Under the pieces are notes generated by a model. That model worked only from the letters and a program-made list of their open reading frames with translations. It was not told the DNA's origin and did not search any database. Both the position numbers and the translations under genes were made by a program. Shown one piece after another: positions 1-12,800 of a stretch of DNA of 64,000 bases; position 1 is the stretch's first letter; every line of letters starts with the position of its first letter. Source of the DNA: Thunnus maccoyii (Eukaryota > Chordata > Actinopteri > Scombriformes > Scombridae). The DNA is taken from assembly GCF_910596095.1 (NCBI RefSeq), contig NC_056548.1, positions 903,815 through 967,814 on the forward strand. Direction: 5' to 3'.

Positions 1-846
1 ACAAGCAGAGACACAAACAGAGACACAAGCAGAGACACAAACAGAGACACACGCAGAGACACAAGCAGAGACACAAACAGAGACACAAGCAGAGACACAA
101 GCAGAGACACAAACAGAGACACAAGCAGAGACACAAACAGAGACACAAGCAGAGACACAAACAGAGACACACACAGAGACACAAGCAGAGACACAAACAG
201 AGACACAAACAGAGACACAAACAGAGACACAAACAGAGACACAAGCAGAGACACACACAGAGACACAAACAGAGACACAAACAGAGACACAAGCAGAGAC
301 ACAAACAGAGACACAAACAGAGACACAAGCAGAGACACAAACAGAGACACAAACAGAGACACAAGCAGAGACACACACAGAGACACACACAGAGACACAC
401 ACAGAGACACACGCAGAGACACAAGCAGAGACACACACAGAGACACAAGCAGAGACACAAACAGAGACACAAACAGAGACACAAACAGAGACACAAACAG
501 AGACACAAGCAGAGACACAAACAGAGACACAAGCAGAGACACAAGCAGAGACACACACAGAGACACAAGCAGAGACACAAACAGAGACACAAACAGAGAC
601 ACAAGCAGAGACACACACAGAGACACACACAGAGACACACACAGAGACACAAGCAGAGACACACACAGAGACACAAACAGAGACACAAACAGAGACACAA
701 GCAGAGACACACACAGAGACACAAACAGAGACACAAACAGAGACACAAACAGAGACACAAGCAGAGACACACACAGAGACACACACAGAGACACACACAG
801 AGACACAAACAGAGACACACACAGAGACACACACAGAGACACGCAG
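1..846. repeat. 12-bp minisatellite, consensus ACAARCAGAGAC
   Basis: About 70 head-to-tail copies of a 12-bp unit, varying mainly between ACAAAC, ACAAGC and ACACAC starts. It continues off the left edge. It lies downstream (transcriptionally) of the baz1a exon at 911-982, so within an intron. Confidence 0.97.
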
Positions 847-910
847 TGATCAGAATATGACGAGACAGAAACTCTCAAAGTGCTGAATGTTGAACTCTAC
901 ACAGTCGTAC

Positions 911-3900
911 CATCACTGGCCTGGTCCTCATCTTTCTTCTTGTTCTTCTTCATCTTTTGGTCTTTCTTTGAGTCTTCCTCACCTGCAGGAGGAGGAAACA
1001 GATGTTATTGATAAAATAATACACAGTCACACTGCACATATAAAACCTCCAGACATGTTTCCATCGTCTCAGCGATCAGTGCTTTTATTTTCTGTTTTCA
1101 GTCAGTTCAGATTCTCCCTCCTAGACTTTTCCAGGCTGTTTCCAGACTTTTCCAGGCTGTTTCCAGACTTTTCCAGGCCCCGGAGTGTGAGACTCACCCA
1201 GCGGAGCTTTGAGGAAGCGCCTCTCGATGCCTTGCTCGATGTGAACCAGAGCCTGAGCCAGGATTCGTACCGAGCTGCTGACGGCCTGCGGAGTCCCGCT
1301 GCCGCTGCTGCAGGCGGCCGCGACGCCGTCAGACTTCAGCTCCTGCAGCCTGAAACACGACGTACAGTTTATAATAAATACACAGGACACATACAGGGGA
1401 AGAGGAAGACCAACAGGAAGCAGGATGTTTGTCCAGGAGGGTTAAAAACATACACGACAACTGCGCCCTCTAGCTGCAGTTAGTGTGAACTACTGCTGGT
1501 AAAAAGCTTCAGGTTCTGCTGGAAGAGTTTTAGATATTTAAACACATTAAACAGTAAGTTCAAGTGTCTTTGTCATCTTTATAAATGTATTTGTATTCAT
1601 TTGTTTGAGGAGAAATAAAAACACAGTGAACGCTGCAAACTTTCAAAATGTATTTCAGCTGCAAACAACAAACAGCATCTATTTATTTTATTATCTATTA
1701 TCTCTGTTCAGGAATCATTTAAACTGACTGTGATGTGTGAAACTACTGGCAGTCAGCAGCATTTTATTTGTTCTCCAGTTCTTCATCAAAACTATTTTGG
1801 GTTCAGTTTTCAAATGACAGTTTATAAAACTCGAGCTGATTAACTGGGAACCAGAGCAGCAATAAGATTATTCTGTTAAACTGGTACAATAATCAACATG
1901 TCACCGTATCTCCATGTAGATGATGTTTCATGACAGATATAATCTACTGCACATGTCACTGGTTTACTTTGTTTTTCATTTATCTGAGACACAGTTTGTA
2001 AAACATCTAAAGTATTGGTAAGTTAATATGTTGCTTTCACTCCTATATATTGATGGTTTTATCTTTAGTCGTCATTCAGGACGTTTCCTGGTGTTGAAAC
2101 AAGAAGGTTTGTGAACAGAACTCCACATATGAATAAAAGCTGAAACTGACGTGAAGCGATCAGCTGATGTTTGTCATTTCATCTGATGAAAGAGTCAAAC
2201 TACCTGAATACAGATAACAGAAGAAGAACTGGGATCAATAAGAGATGAGTCACCTGATTAAATCAATCAATACTATCTACCTGGAAGCAGCTTCTACCCG
2301 TCTCTCTACCTGTCTCATGTCTGTGTCCACGTGTCTCATGTCTGTGTCTACCTGTCTCATGTCTGTGTCTACCTGTCTCATGTCTGTGTCCATGTGTCTC
2401 ATGTCTGTGTCCACGTGTCTCATGTCTGTGTCCATGTGTCTCATGTCTGTGTCCACGTGTCTCATGTCTGTGTCCATGTGTCTCATGTCTGTGTCCATGT
2501 GTCTCATGTCTGTGTCCACGTGTCTCATGTCTGTGTCCACGTGTCTCATGTCTGTGTCCATGTGTCTCATGTCTGTGTCTACCTGTCTCATGTCTGTGTC
2601 TACCTGTCTCATGTCTGTGTCCACGTGTCTCATGTCTGTGTCTACCTGTCTCATGTCTGTGTCTACCTGTCTCATGTCTGTGTCCACGTGTCTCATGTCT
2701 GTGTCTACCTGTCTCATGTCTGTGTCCATGTGTCTCATGTCTGTGTCTACCTGTCTCATGTCTGTGTCCACGTGTCTCATGTCTGTGTCTACCTGTCTCA
2801 TGTCTGTGTCCACGTGTCTCATGTCTGTGTCTACCTGTCTCATGTCTGTGTCTACCTGTCTCATGTCTGTGTCCATGTGTCTCATGTCTGTGTCCACGTG
2901 TCTCATGTCTGTGTCCATGTGTCTCATGTCTGTGTCCACGTGTCTCATGTCTGTGTCCATGTGTCTCATGTCTGTGTCCATGTGTCTCATGTCTGTGTCC
3001 ACGTGTCTCATGTCTGTGTCCACGTGTCTCATGTCTGTGTCCATGTGTCTCATGTCTGTGTCTACCTGTCTCATGTCTGTGTCTACCTGTCTCATGTCTG
3101 TGTCCACGTGTCTCATGTCTGTGTCTACCTGTCTCATGTCTGTGTCTACCTGTCTCATGTCTGTGTCCACGTGTCTCATGTCTGTGTCTACCTGTCTCAT
3201 GTCTGTGTCCATGTGTCTCATGTCTGTGTCTACCTGTCTCATGTCTGTGTCCACGTGTCTCATGTCTGTGTCTACCTGTCTCATGTCTGTGTCCATGTGT
3301 CTCATGTCTGTGTCTACCTGTCTCATGTCTGTGTCCACGTGTCTCATGTCTGTGTCTACCTGTCTCATGTCTGTGTCCATGTGTCTCATGTCTGTGTCTA
3401 CCTGTCTCATGTCTGTGTCCATGTGTCTCATGTCTGTGTCCACGTGTCTCATGTCTGTGTCTACCTGTCTCATGTCTGTGTCCACGTGTCTCATGTCTGT
3501 GTCCACGTGTCTCATGTCTGTGTCTACCTGTCTCTGGCTCTCAGGTGAGCAGAGTCCACCTCCATGGCCTCCACTCGTCCGTTCATCCCTCCGTTCTCTC
3601 TGCCGTCAGAACACAGCAGTTCGTAGTTTCCTGCTTCCAACGCTGAGCGCCACACCTGTCGGTCCATCACCTGCCAACAGAAGGAGACAGGTGAGTTCTA
3701 CCTGAGCTGTGCGGGAGGTCAGCTGCAGCAGGTGTGTGTTTGTACCTTCAGAGTTCCCAGAGTTCCCTGGTGGATGCGGTCCTCGATGTCCAGGAGCAAG
3801 TCTCTCAGTCTGACCTCCATCAGAGTCTCAGCTGCAGCGGTGCATTCTGGGACAGATCGCGATGACTCTGGATCATCTGGACAGGAGGACAGGTGTGTGT

Positions 3901-6900
3901 TCACAGGTGTGTTTGCAAACGTCACAGTGATACTCGTGTGTTTACCTGTTTGTTTACAGGTGGTTAAGTGTGTGATACTTGAGTCTGTAGTTACCTTTGT
4001 GTGTTCACCCTGAACTATTTATTTACCTGTGTGTGTGTGTGTGTGTGTACCTGTGTGTGTGTGTGTGTGTGTACCTGTGTGTGTGTGTGTGTGTGTGTAC
4101 CTGTGTGTGTGTACCTGTGTGTGTGTGTGTGTACCTGTGTGTGTGTGTCTGTGTGTACCTGTGTGTGTGTGTGTACCTGTGTGTGTGTACCTGTGTGTGT
4201 GTACCTGTGTGTGTGTGTGTGTACCTGTGTGTGTGTGTCTGTGTGTACCTGTGTGTGTGTGTGTACCTGTGTGTGTGTACCTGTGTGTGTGTACCTGTGT
4301 GTGTGTGTGTGTACCTGTGTGTGTGTGTCTGTGTGTGTGTGTGCGTGTACCTGTGTGTGTGTGTGTGTGTACCTGTGTGTGTGTGTGTACCTGTGTGTGT
4401 ACCTGTGTGTGTACCTGTGTGTGTGTGTGTGTGTACCTGTGTGTGTGTGTGTACCTGTGTGTGTGTGTGTGTGTGTGTACCTGTGTGTGTGTGTGTGTAC
4501 CTGTGTGTGTGTGTGTGTGTGTGTGTATACCTGTGTGTGTGTGTGTGTGTGTACCTGTGTGTGTGTGTGCGTGTACCTGTGTGTGTGTGTGTGTGTGTGT
4601 GTATATACCTGTGTGTGTGTGTGTGTGTGTGTGTATACCTGTGTGTGTGTGTGTGTGTGTGTGTGTATACCTGTGTGTGTGTGTGTGTGTGTGTGTGTAC
4701 CTGTGTGTGTGTGTGTGTGTGTGTACCTGTGTGTCTGTATTTGTTGCTGTCGCAGCTCTGCAGCAGGTGTTGCAGTCTCTCTCTCTCCTGCAGCAGCGCC
4801 TCCTTCAGGCCGCTCTCTCTGTGACCTCGCGGGTTGAGAGCTTCGATCAGCTGATCCACCTCCTCCACTGAGCTGTAGAAGGACCACTGGTTGGGACGGT
4901 TGACTGGCGGGCCGCAGGTGTGGAGGGGGGCGGGGCTAGAGCCGACACTATCCAGAAAAGAAAACGAGGACGTTTCAGTCATCGTCAGAAAACTCTCTGA
5001 ACACTGAAGCTCTTCTTTACCTGAACTCTGAGTGACCTACCTTCCCTCAGCTGGCTCCTCCTTGACGCCCTCCTCATCCTCCATCTTGGTTGTGGCGTCC
5101 TGGGCGGGCTTTGGGTGCGGCTGCAGCATGTCCTCCGTCAGGCCGAAGCCGTCGTCCTCTACAAACAGCGCGGAGGCGGACGGGAGGAGCCAGTAGCGGC
5201 GGTACAGCCGGTCTCTGCCCAGAGGCAGCAGGCAGGTGCAGGCCGCCGCCTTCTGGATCCGTTCCTGCAGCTCTCGAACCTGCGAGACCATCAGATCACT
5301 GATTCTAACGTGACTGGTTTGTTTTGTGTTAAAGGACAGATTCACTGTTTTTTTTAAGTCTGTCTCCAATATGAGCAGTGAAAGTTTTCCTCGCTGTAAT
5401 CATTCCTCCTGTTCATACTGGATATTAAAACATCCTTCAAATGTGCTTCAATGCTTTTAAAAGTCTGAGTGAAGCTTCTATTCAGCTTCAGCAGTCTGAG
5501 TCATATCAGTGGATATCTGACACATTTACAGTCTTTGTGTTTCCCTGTTGAGCTGCAGGTGGAAGTATAGTAACAAAAAGAGGAACTTTGGCACTAAAAA
5601 GACTGTAACGTTGAAAGATATCTACTGGATTTGACTCATTTGGACGCTGAAGCTTCATATTAGCTTCAGATAAACTTTGAAATACGTTTTTGCACAGAAG
5701 GAGGACTGTGGATTTTGTCCGTACAAAGTTTGGTGACGTTAGGAACAAAACTTGTTGAGACATTAATGCTGAATGCTTCCCAGATGTTTTCTATAAAAAT
5801 GAAATAATATTAAGGATTTGAACAGAGATATTTTTACAGGCCTTGGTTTTGGGAACCTTTCAGGTCCTGAAAACGTTTAAATCAAAGTAAACAGAACAGT
5901 TTGTATTTTCATCCCAGTGGTGACAGAACAGATTATATTTAAATAAATGTTACTCAACAGTTTATTATGAAGGTTTATATAGTCAGATTACATCCACACT
6001 AAACTAGTCCTGTGTGTAAAAAAAAACAAAGATCTGCAGACTGAATAAATATTAAACTGTTTCTACTGAATGATGACGTGTGAAGCTGAGAGGAAACGAT
6101 GCCGCTGTGTGTTTCTGACCTTCTCCTGCTCTTCCTCCAGCTCCTCTGCAGTCAGGCTGCTGGGGGGGCAGGACGACGACGACGCTTTGGGGTCAGAGGT
6201 CGGCTGTTGCGGCTGCTGTTTTTCTTTCTGGTTGCCTTTAGGTGGAGGAGAGAAGAGAAACTGGTGATTCAGTAGAAAAAAAGAGGAAGTATAAAAACAC
6301 TTTCTCTTTACTGTAACCACATCTCTCCAGATTCAGTTTCAGATATTTCTCTTGCTCTTTGGTTTTCAAACTTTCTTCCTCATCGTCCTGTTTGTTTGCT
6401 GCAGCTGATAATAACTCAACACTACCTGAATATGAAGCCAGTGTTAAATAACTAACACACATTCGGCTTATTTTAGGTCTCAGAACAGGAACTGAGGTGG
6501 TTTGTTGAGTCAACTGCAGACTGATGATGAAATTTGTCAAGATGATCATAATTATGAAGATGGAGGACATGAATATGGAGCAAGTTTTTATTGAGAAACT
6601 GACGTTAACCCTCAATGAATCGCTGAAGATGAGAGATTCTATTTTAAACGTTTTGAAGATTTAGGTGTAATATGATCTGTTATGTGTTTATTTATCATTA
6701 GAACACATGTTGCATTTTGTAAACTGTTTAAAAATAAGATCATATTTTATATATTTAGTGTCTGAAGTTTCTCTGTAAGAAGATATTTGGTAAATGAAGT
6801 GTGATGTGCAGGAGAAGAGTTCAGATCAGACGCGCAGCAAACAATCATGTCTTTATTTTTTTTTTACCTTTTATCTTCTTCTTGGATGAAGCATTTGGCT

Positions 6901-9819
6901 CCTCGTCATCCTCAGCGTGTTGTTCAGCAGGAGTCTCACTGCAGACACAAACAACGTTTGAACGTTTCCTGTTTATTCTCCTCGTTTTGTCTCAGTAACT
7001 GTTGTAAAACCTTTAATCAACGACTTTATGAAGTTAAATCATATCTAGAGACACAGGAGGAGGCGGAGGGATCGGCATCAACATACTGGACTTCCAACAT
7101 TCTCCCAGTTATCTACTGGGAACCAGATTCCTATCAGAGCTGGAACATCCTCAGTAAACCACTAAACCAAAAGCCTGAAGTCCCAGTTCAGGTCACTTTA
7201 AACATCAACAGACGCTCACTTTGTTACCTGCTGTGTCTACTGGGATATTCCCACCTTCACCAGTAGACTCTGCAGTGGTTCAGTGTCTGAGGGATCTTTT
7301 TCAAAACAATCACTTTTCTTCTGAGCACATAGTTAGAAAGCATGACTTGACTAAATCTCATTTCTTCAAGTGTTTACAAGTGCATAGTCTAGTCAAAAAG
7401 CACTTTGTTTCCTTCCCATCACTCCCAGTAGGAGGTCAGATCGAGGAATCTTTGGATTGGGATCCTCTTGAATGTGATATCTAGACTGGACGGTGCCATT
7501 CAAAGGATGGCATCTCCTCCTCTGAGTCATCTCAGAGAACAACGGAGGAAATACTAAATGTTGAGCTTATCACATGTTCTGGATTTGTCCAAATCTGGTT
7601 CCAGTCTGGGCCGCTAGCTTAAAGACCTTTTCATACATCTGTGAGAAAGAAATACAACCAGACCCGACGATTATATATATTATTATATAATATCTGGGGC
7701 TCCTACAGACGTCTCAGTGTCAGTGTCTCATCCTCACCACCAGCATGAAGGTTAATACTGAACAGTGGAAATCTAACAAGCCACCATCACATTCCCAGTA
7801 GACAGAGTGTTATAGCACATTAACAGCAAGAGAAGCTTTAATTCTCTACAAGAGGTTTTACTTGGAACATGAATTAGTCTGTAAACAGCAGATGTAGGCG
7901 GGTTTAACATCCCTGCACTGGCTGGATGAATGCATACTGAGCATGCTCACTAGAAACTCTCCTTAGCTGAGCAGCTAATTCCAGTTAGCGCTCTGCTAAC
8001 TTGAAGGGGAATAAAATAATTGAATGCGGCTCTTCTAGACTTTCCAAATGTTTCAGACTGAATGGATGAAATTCTGATAGTGAGACGAGTCTTTTCACTG
8101 AGGTCATGTGACGCTCAAAACTATTTATCCACTGTTTTACAGCCACAACAGTAGCGACGGCGTCGGCTACAGCGAAGCCTGTGATGTCAGCACGTCAGTG
8201 TTTTTGTAATTACTCTCACTGCCAGCAGAGGGAGACAAAAATCCCGCAGAGCTGTAAGTCAAATGAAATAATTTTTTTAATTAGTTTGACCTCGTTACAC
8301 TTCGACTGCTGACATTTACTCCGTATCTGACCTGCAGGAAGTAAAACAGACAGCGACTGAATGTTCGCGGCTCCGTCACTCTTCTTCTACCTGTTTGTTT
8401 GGAGTCTTCCCTTCACTTCCTGTTCCTTCAGTTTCTCCTCCTGTTCCTTCAGTTTCTCCTCCTTCTCCTTCAGCCTCTGCTCCTGCTCCCGCAGCCGCTC
8501 CTCTTTACGAAGACGAACCCTGAAAGAGAGAAGAAGAGGAGGAAGAGGAGGAGGAAGAGGAGGAGGAAGAGGAGGAGCACAACACATCAGGATTTAAGTT
8601 CAAATGTTTTATTCTTGTTGCATAAACCTAAATGTGTTTAAACCTCAGTATGTGTTACAACTTATGTCTACGCTGCCTGTGTTTACATTCACACACACAT
8701 GTGTGTAATGCATGATGGTATGCATGTGTGTGTACCTGTGTTGTGTATGTTGTGTGTGTACCTGTGTTGTGTATGTTGTGTGTGTACCTGTGTTGTGTAT
8801 GTTATGTATGTTGTGTATGTACCTGTGTTGTGTATGTTGTGTGTGTACCTGTGTTGTGTATGTTGTGTGTGTACCTGTGTTGTGTATGTTGTGTGTGTAC
8901 CTGTGTTGTGTATGTTGTGTATGTACCTGTGTTGTGTATGTTGTGTGTGTACCTGTGTTGTGTATGTTGTGTATGTTGTGTGTGTACCTGTGTTGTGTAT
9001 GTTGTGTGTGTACCTGTGTTGTGTATGTTGTGTGTGTACCTGTGTTGTGTATGTTGTGTGTGTACCTGTGTGCGGCCTCCTCTCTCTCGCGGCGGTGTTG
9101 TTCAGCTCTGATCTCTCTCAGTTCCTGTTTGGCGCCTCTCTGCTCCTCCACACAGTCTTCAATCAGATCTCTGCTGGACGCCAACGTCAGCAGCTTCCCC
9201 ACCAGAGCCTGCAGGATCCGCAGCTTCTCTCCTAAACAGACACACAATAACAGATCAATAACCGATCAATACCTAGCAATACACATCAATGGCTAGCTCC
9301 TCTCATACACATCTAAATCAATCAATACTGATACACCCTGACCTCCTCAGAGTGCGACATTTGACTTTTAATAACTTGATTGATGTCAATCAATGACATT
9401 TCAGCTGCTATCTGATTGGTCGGTTGCTGACCTGGCATCAGGTCGTATACCGACGTGCACGACAGCCTCTTCAGCAGCACCGGCTCAGCCAATCGCAGCT
9501 CCACACACGGGTCGTCCATCAAAGTGAAGCCGCCCTGCTTCTGGTAGCGGAACTTGGCGTTGCCGTGGTTACAGTCGGCGCCAGACGCCAGGATGTAGAG
9601 ACGCAGGATTTCTGACAGCGTGCAGCTGTCCAGGTCCAACTGCTTCAGACTGCTGCCCTGATGCAGCTGAGGCCAAGCAGCAGCCAATGAGGCAACAGCG
9701 CTGAGCGCCGACTGAGTGGGATCAGAGTCATCGTCCAGAGCCTCCGACAGGTCTGCACACACACACAAACACACACGCGCACACAAACACACATACACAT
9801 ACACACACAAAAACACACA

Positions 9820-9861
<42 letters not shown>

Positions 9862-12800
9862 TACACACAAACAAACAAACACACACACACAAACACACAT
9901 GCACACACACACAAACAAACGAACACACGCACACACATACAGACTATTAGAGGAGGTGTATCAGTTTCAGGTGTGTGAGCTGGTCTTTCTATCTTTGTGA
10001 GAACCAATATCAGTTTGACACCATGGTAACGACTAGTCGGGGTCGGGTATTTAGTCGTGGTGGTTTAGGGTTTAGTTGGGGTCGGGTATTTAGTCGTGAT
10101 GGTTTAGGGTTTAGTAGGGGTCGGGTATTTAGTCGTGATGGTTTAGGGTTTAGTAGGGGTCGGGTATTTAGTCGTGGTGGTTTAGGGTTTAGTTGGGGTC
10201 GGGTATTTAGTCGTGATGGTTTAGGTTTAGTTGGGGTCGGGTATTTAGTCGTGATGGTTTAGGGTTTAGTAGGGGTCGGGTATTTAGTCGTGATGGTTTA
10301 GGGTTTAGTAGGGGTCGGGTATTTAGTCGTGGTGGTTTAGGGTTTAGTTGGGGTCGGGTATTTAGTCGTGATGGTTTAGGTTTAGTTGGGGTCGGGTATT
10401 TAGTCGTGATGGTTTAGGTTTAGTTGGGGTCGGGTATTTAGTCGTGGTGGTTTAGGGTTTAGTAGGGGTCGGGTATTTAGTCGTGATGGTTTAGGGTTTA
10501 GTAGGGGTCGGGTATTTAGTCGTGATGGTTTAGGGTTTAGTAGGGGTCGGGTATTTAGTCGTGATGGTTTAGGGTTTAGTTGGGGTCAGGTATTTAGTCG
10601 TGATGGTTTAGGGTTTAGTAGGGGTCGGGTATTTAGTCGTGATGGTTTAGGGTTTAGTCGGGGTCGGGTATTTAGTCGTGATGGTTTAGGGTTTAGTAGG
10701 GGTCGGGTATTTAGTCGTGATGGTTTAGGGTTTAGTAGGGGTCGGGTATTTAGTCGTGATGGTTTAGGGTTTAGTTGGGGTCGGGTATTTAGTCGTGATG
10801 GTTTAGGGTTTAGTCGGGGTCGGGTATTTAGTCGTGATGGTTTAGGGTTTAGTCGGGGTCGGGTATTTAGTCGTGATGGTTTAGGGTTTAGTTCGGGTCG
10901 GGTATTTAGTCGTGATGGTTTAGGGTTTAGTTCGGGTCGGGTATTTAGTCGTGATGGTTTAGGGTTTAGTTGGGGTCGGGTATTTAGTCGTGATGGTTTA
11001 GGGTTAGGGATGTTAGAGAACCTGTCTGACCTTCGGCCTGGTCTTTAGCCACCTCCTCCTGCTCCTCGTCCAGAGCCTGAAAGATGGCCGACAGGAAGAA
11101 GAACAGCAGCTCACACAAAGGACCTTCAGGATCAGAACCCACCAGAGCCTCCTCTAGAACCTCTGTGGAGAAGGAGAACATCTGTTAGAACCAACACAAC
11201 CTGCATCCAGAACCTCTGCAGAGAGGGAGAACCTATTAGAACCAAACAAACAAACGTCAGTGAGAACCTCTGCAGGGAGCGAGAACATTAGAACCAACAC
11301 AACTTCCAGAACCTCTGTAGAGAGATTACATCTGTTAGAAACATCTGTTGGAACCAACACAACCTCTGTGGAGAGAGAACTTTTTTTTTTTTATAACCAA
11401 CTAAACATCCAGAACCTCTGAAAAGAGACAAACCCTATCAGAACCAAACACAGAACATCTGATAGAACGTATATACTTATATTTTAAAAAAACTTAAGTA
11501 CAAACACACACAAAAACACACACACACACACACCAGCTCCAGATACTGTTAGAAACATTTAGAACATCTGAACCTGCCTAACTTCTAGATCCTAGAACCG
11601 TTCAACTTCTAGAACCAACCAATAAGAACTTTTTAAATTTATTTTAACCAACCATGGAACCACTTTTTGATTCTCTATTAAAACGAACTGAACCTCTAAC
11701 AGAACCTTTGTAGGAACACAGTGAACCTACAGAACCTCTGATTTTAACTAATGTAACAGTAGAATCCATTCAACCTGAAGAACCTGAAGAACATCTACTG
11801 AAATAGAGCAAAGTGCTCTTCCAGAACCTCCGTTAGAACCTCAAAGTCAATCAGCCAAACCTATAAAACATTACTAAATAAACATAAACACAACATACAG
11901 GATCTGTAATAGAACATTAGAGTATATGTGTATTATATTTCCAATATATTTTCTTATTTATATATTTATATCACTTGTCTTTTGTGATATTTGTATTTTT
12001 TTCTTTACCTTCAGGTTTTTAACTGTCATTCACCACAACAGCAAAGTAAATTCCTCGTATGTGCAAACCTACCTGGTAATAAACCTGTAAACACTTCCTG
12101 CAAATCAAACTGGTACAGGACCAGGACCAGTACCACGGCACCAGACTGACCCACACTGTGATCAGACCCATGAAAGGAACCAGAGACTGTTAAGAGTTTA
12201 AAGAAATGATGTTCTCACCCAGAGAGACTCCGTCGGGGAACTCGTCCTTCAGGTCAAAGACCTCGCCGAAGGCCCGCAGGAACTCCAGAACCATCAGAGC
12301 TTCTCCAAAGAGCTCCGCTGGGAGTCGAGTCCTCACTGGTACTGGACTGGGCAGCTCCTGGTAGAACCAACACAAACACACACAGAACCTGGTTCAAAGT
12401 CTGGATTTACAGTCTGTTTCTGTTATAAAGAAATTAATATAAATTTCTATGATCAACAGGAAAATACTTAATTTTTATCAATATTTTTGCTGATATTTAT
12501 TGATTCCTGATCATTTCGGTCCTGTTATCAGTTGACAGGTGGTGGTGCGTTCACTGACCTTCAGGTCTTCACACTCCATATCTTCTCTGGGTTTGTTCCA
12601 CAGTTTCAGTCGTTCAGCGTATTTCTTCTTCTCCTCCTTCAGCTTCTCTCGTTCCTGTGAATCAGAGTTCAGAAACGTCTCCACGCTGTCACAGTTTCAT
12701 CTCGTTCATTTTATTTTTGATGTTCACGTGTGACTCACTCTCTCCTTCTCCAGCTTCCTGCGCTCCTTCTCCTCCCTCCTCCTCTGCTTCTCCTCCTCAA

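Noticed and set aside
2245-3705. A 486-codon plus-strand open frame and 400-codon frames on both strands over the 21-bp array
   Set aside because: They are by-products of a stop-free repeat whose unit is a multiple of 3; the region is a baz1a intron ending in a normal splice donor.
3997-4982. Val/Cys-rich and His/Thr-rich frames on both strands
   Set aside because: Translation of GT/CA repeats. Only the exon 17 part (4727-4947) on the minus strand has family resemblance.
10035-11008. Telomere-like TTTAGGG motifs
   Set aside because: They are part of a 39-bp unit and occur once or twice per unit; not a telomeric array.
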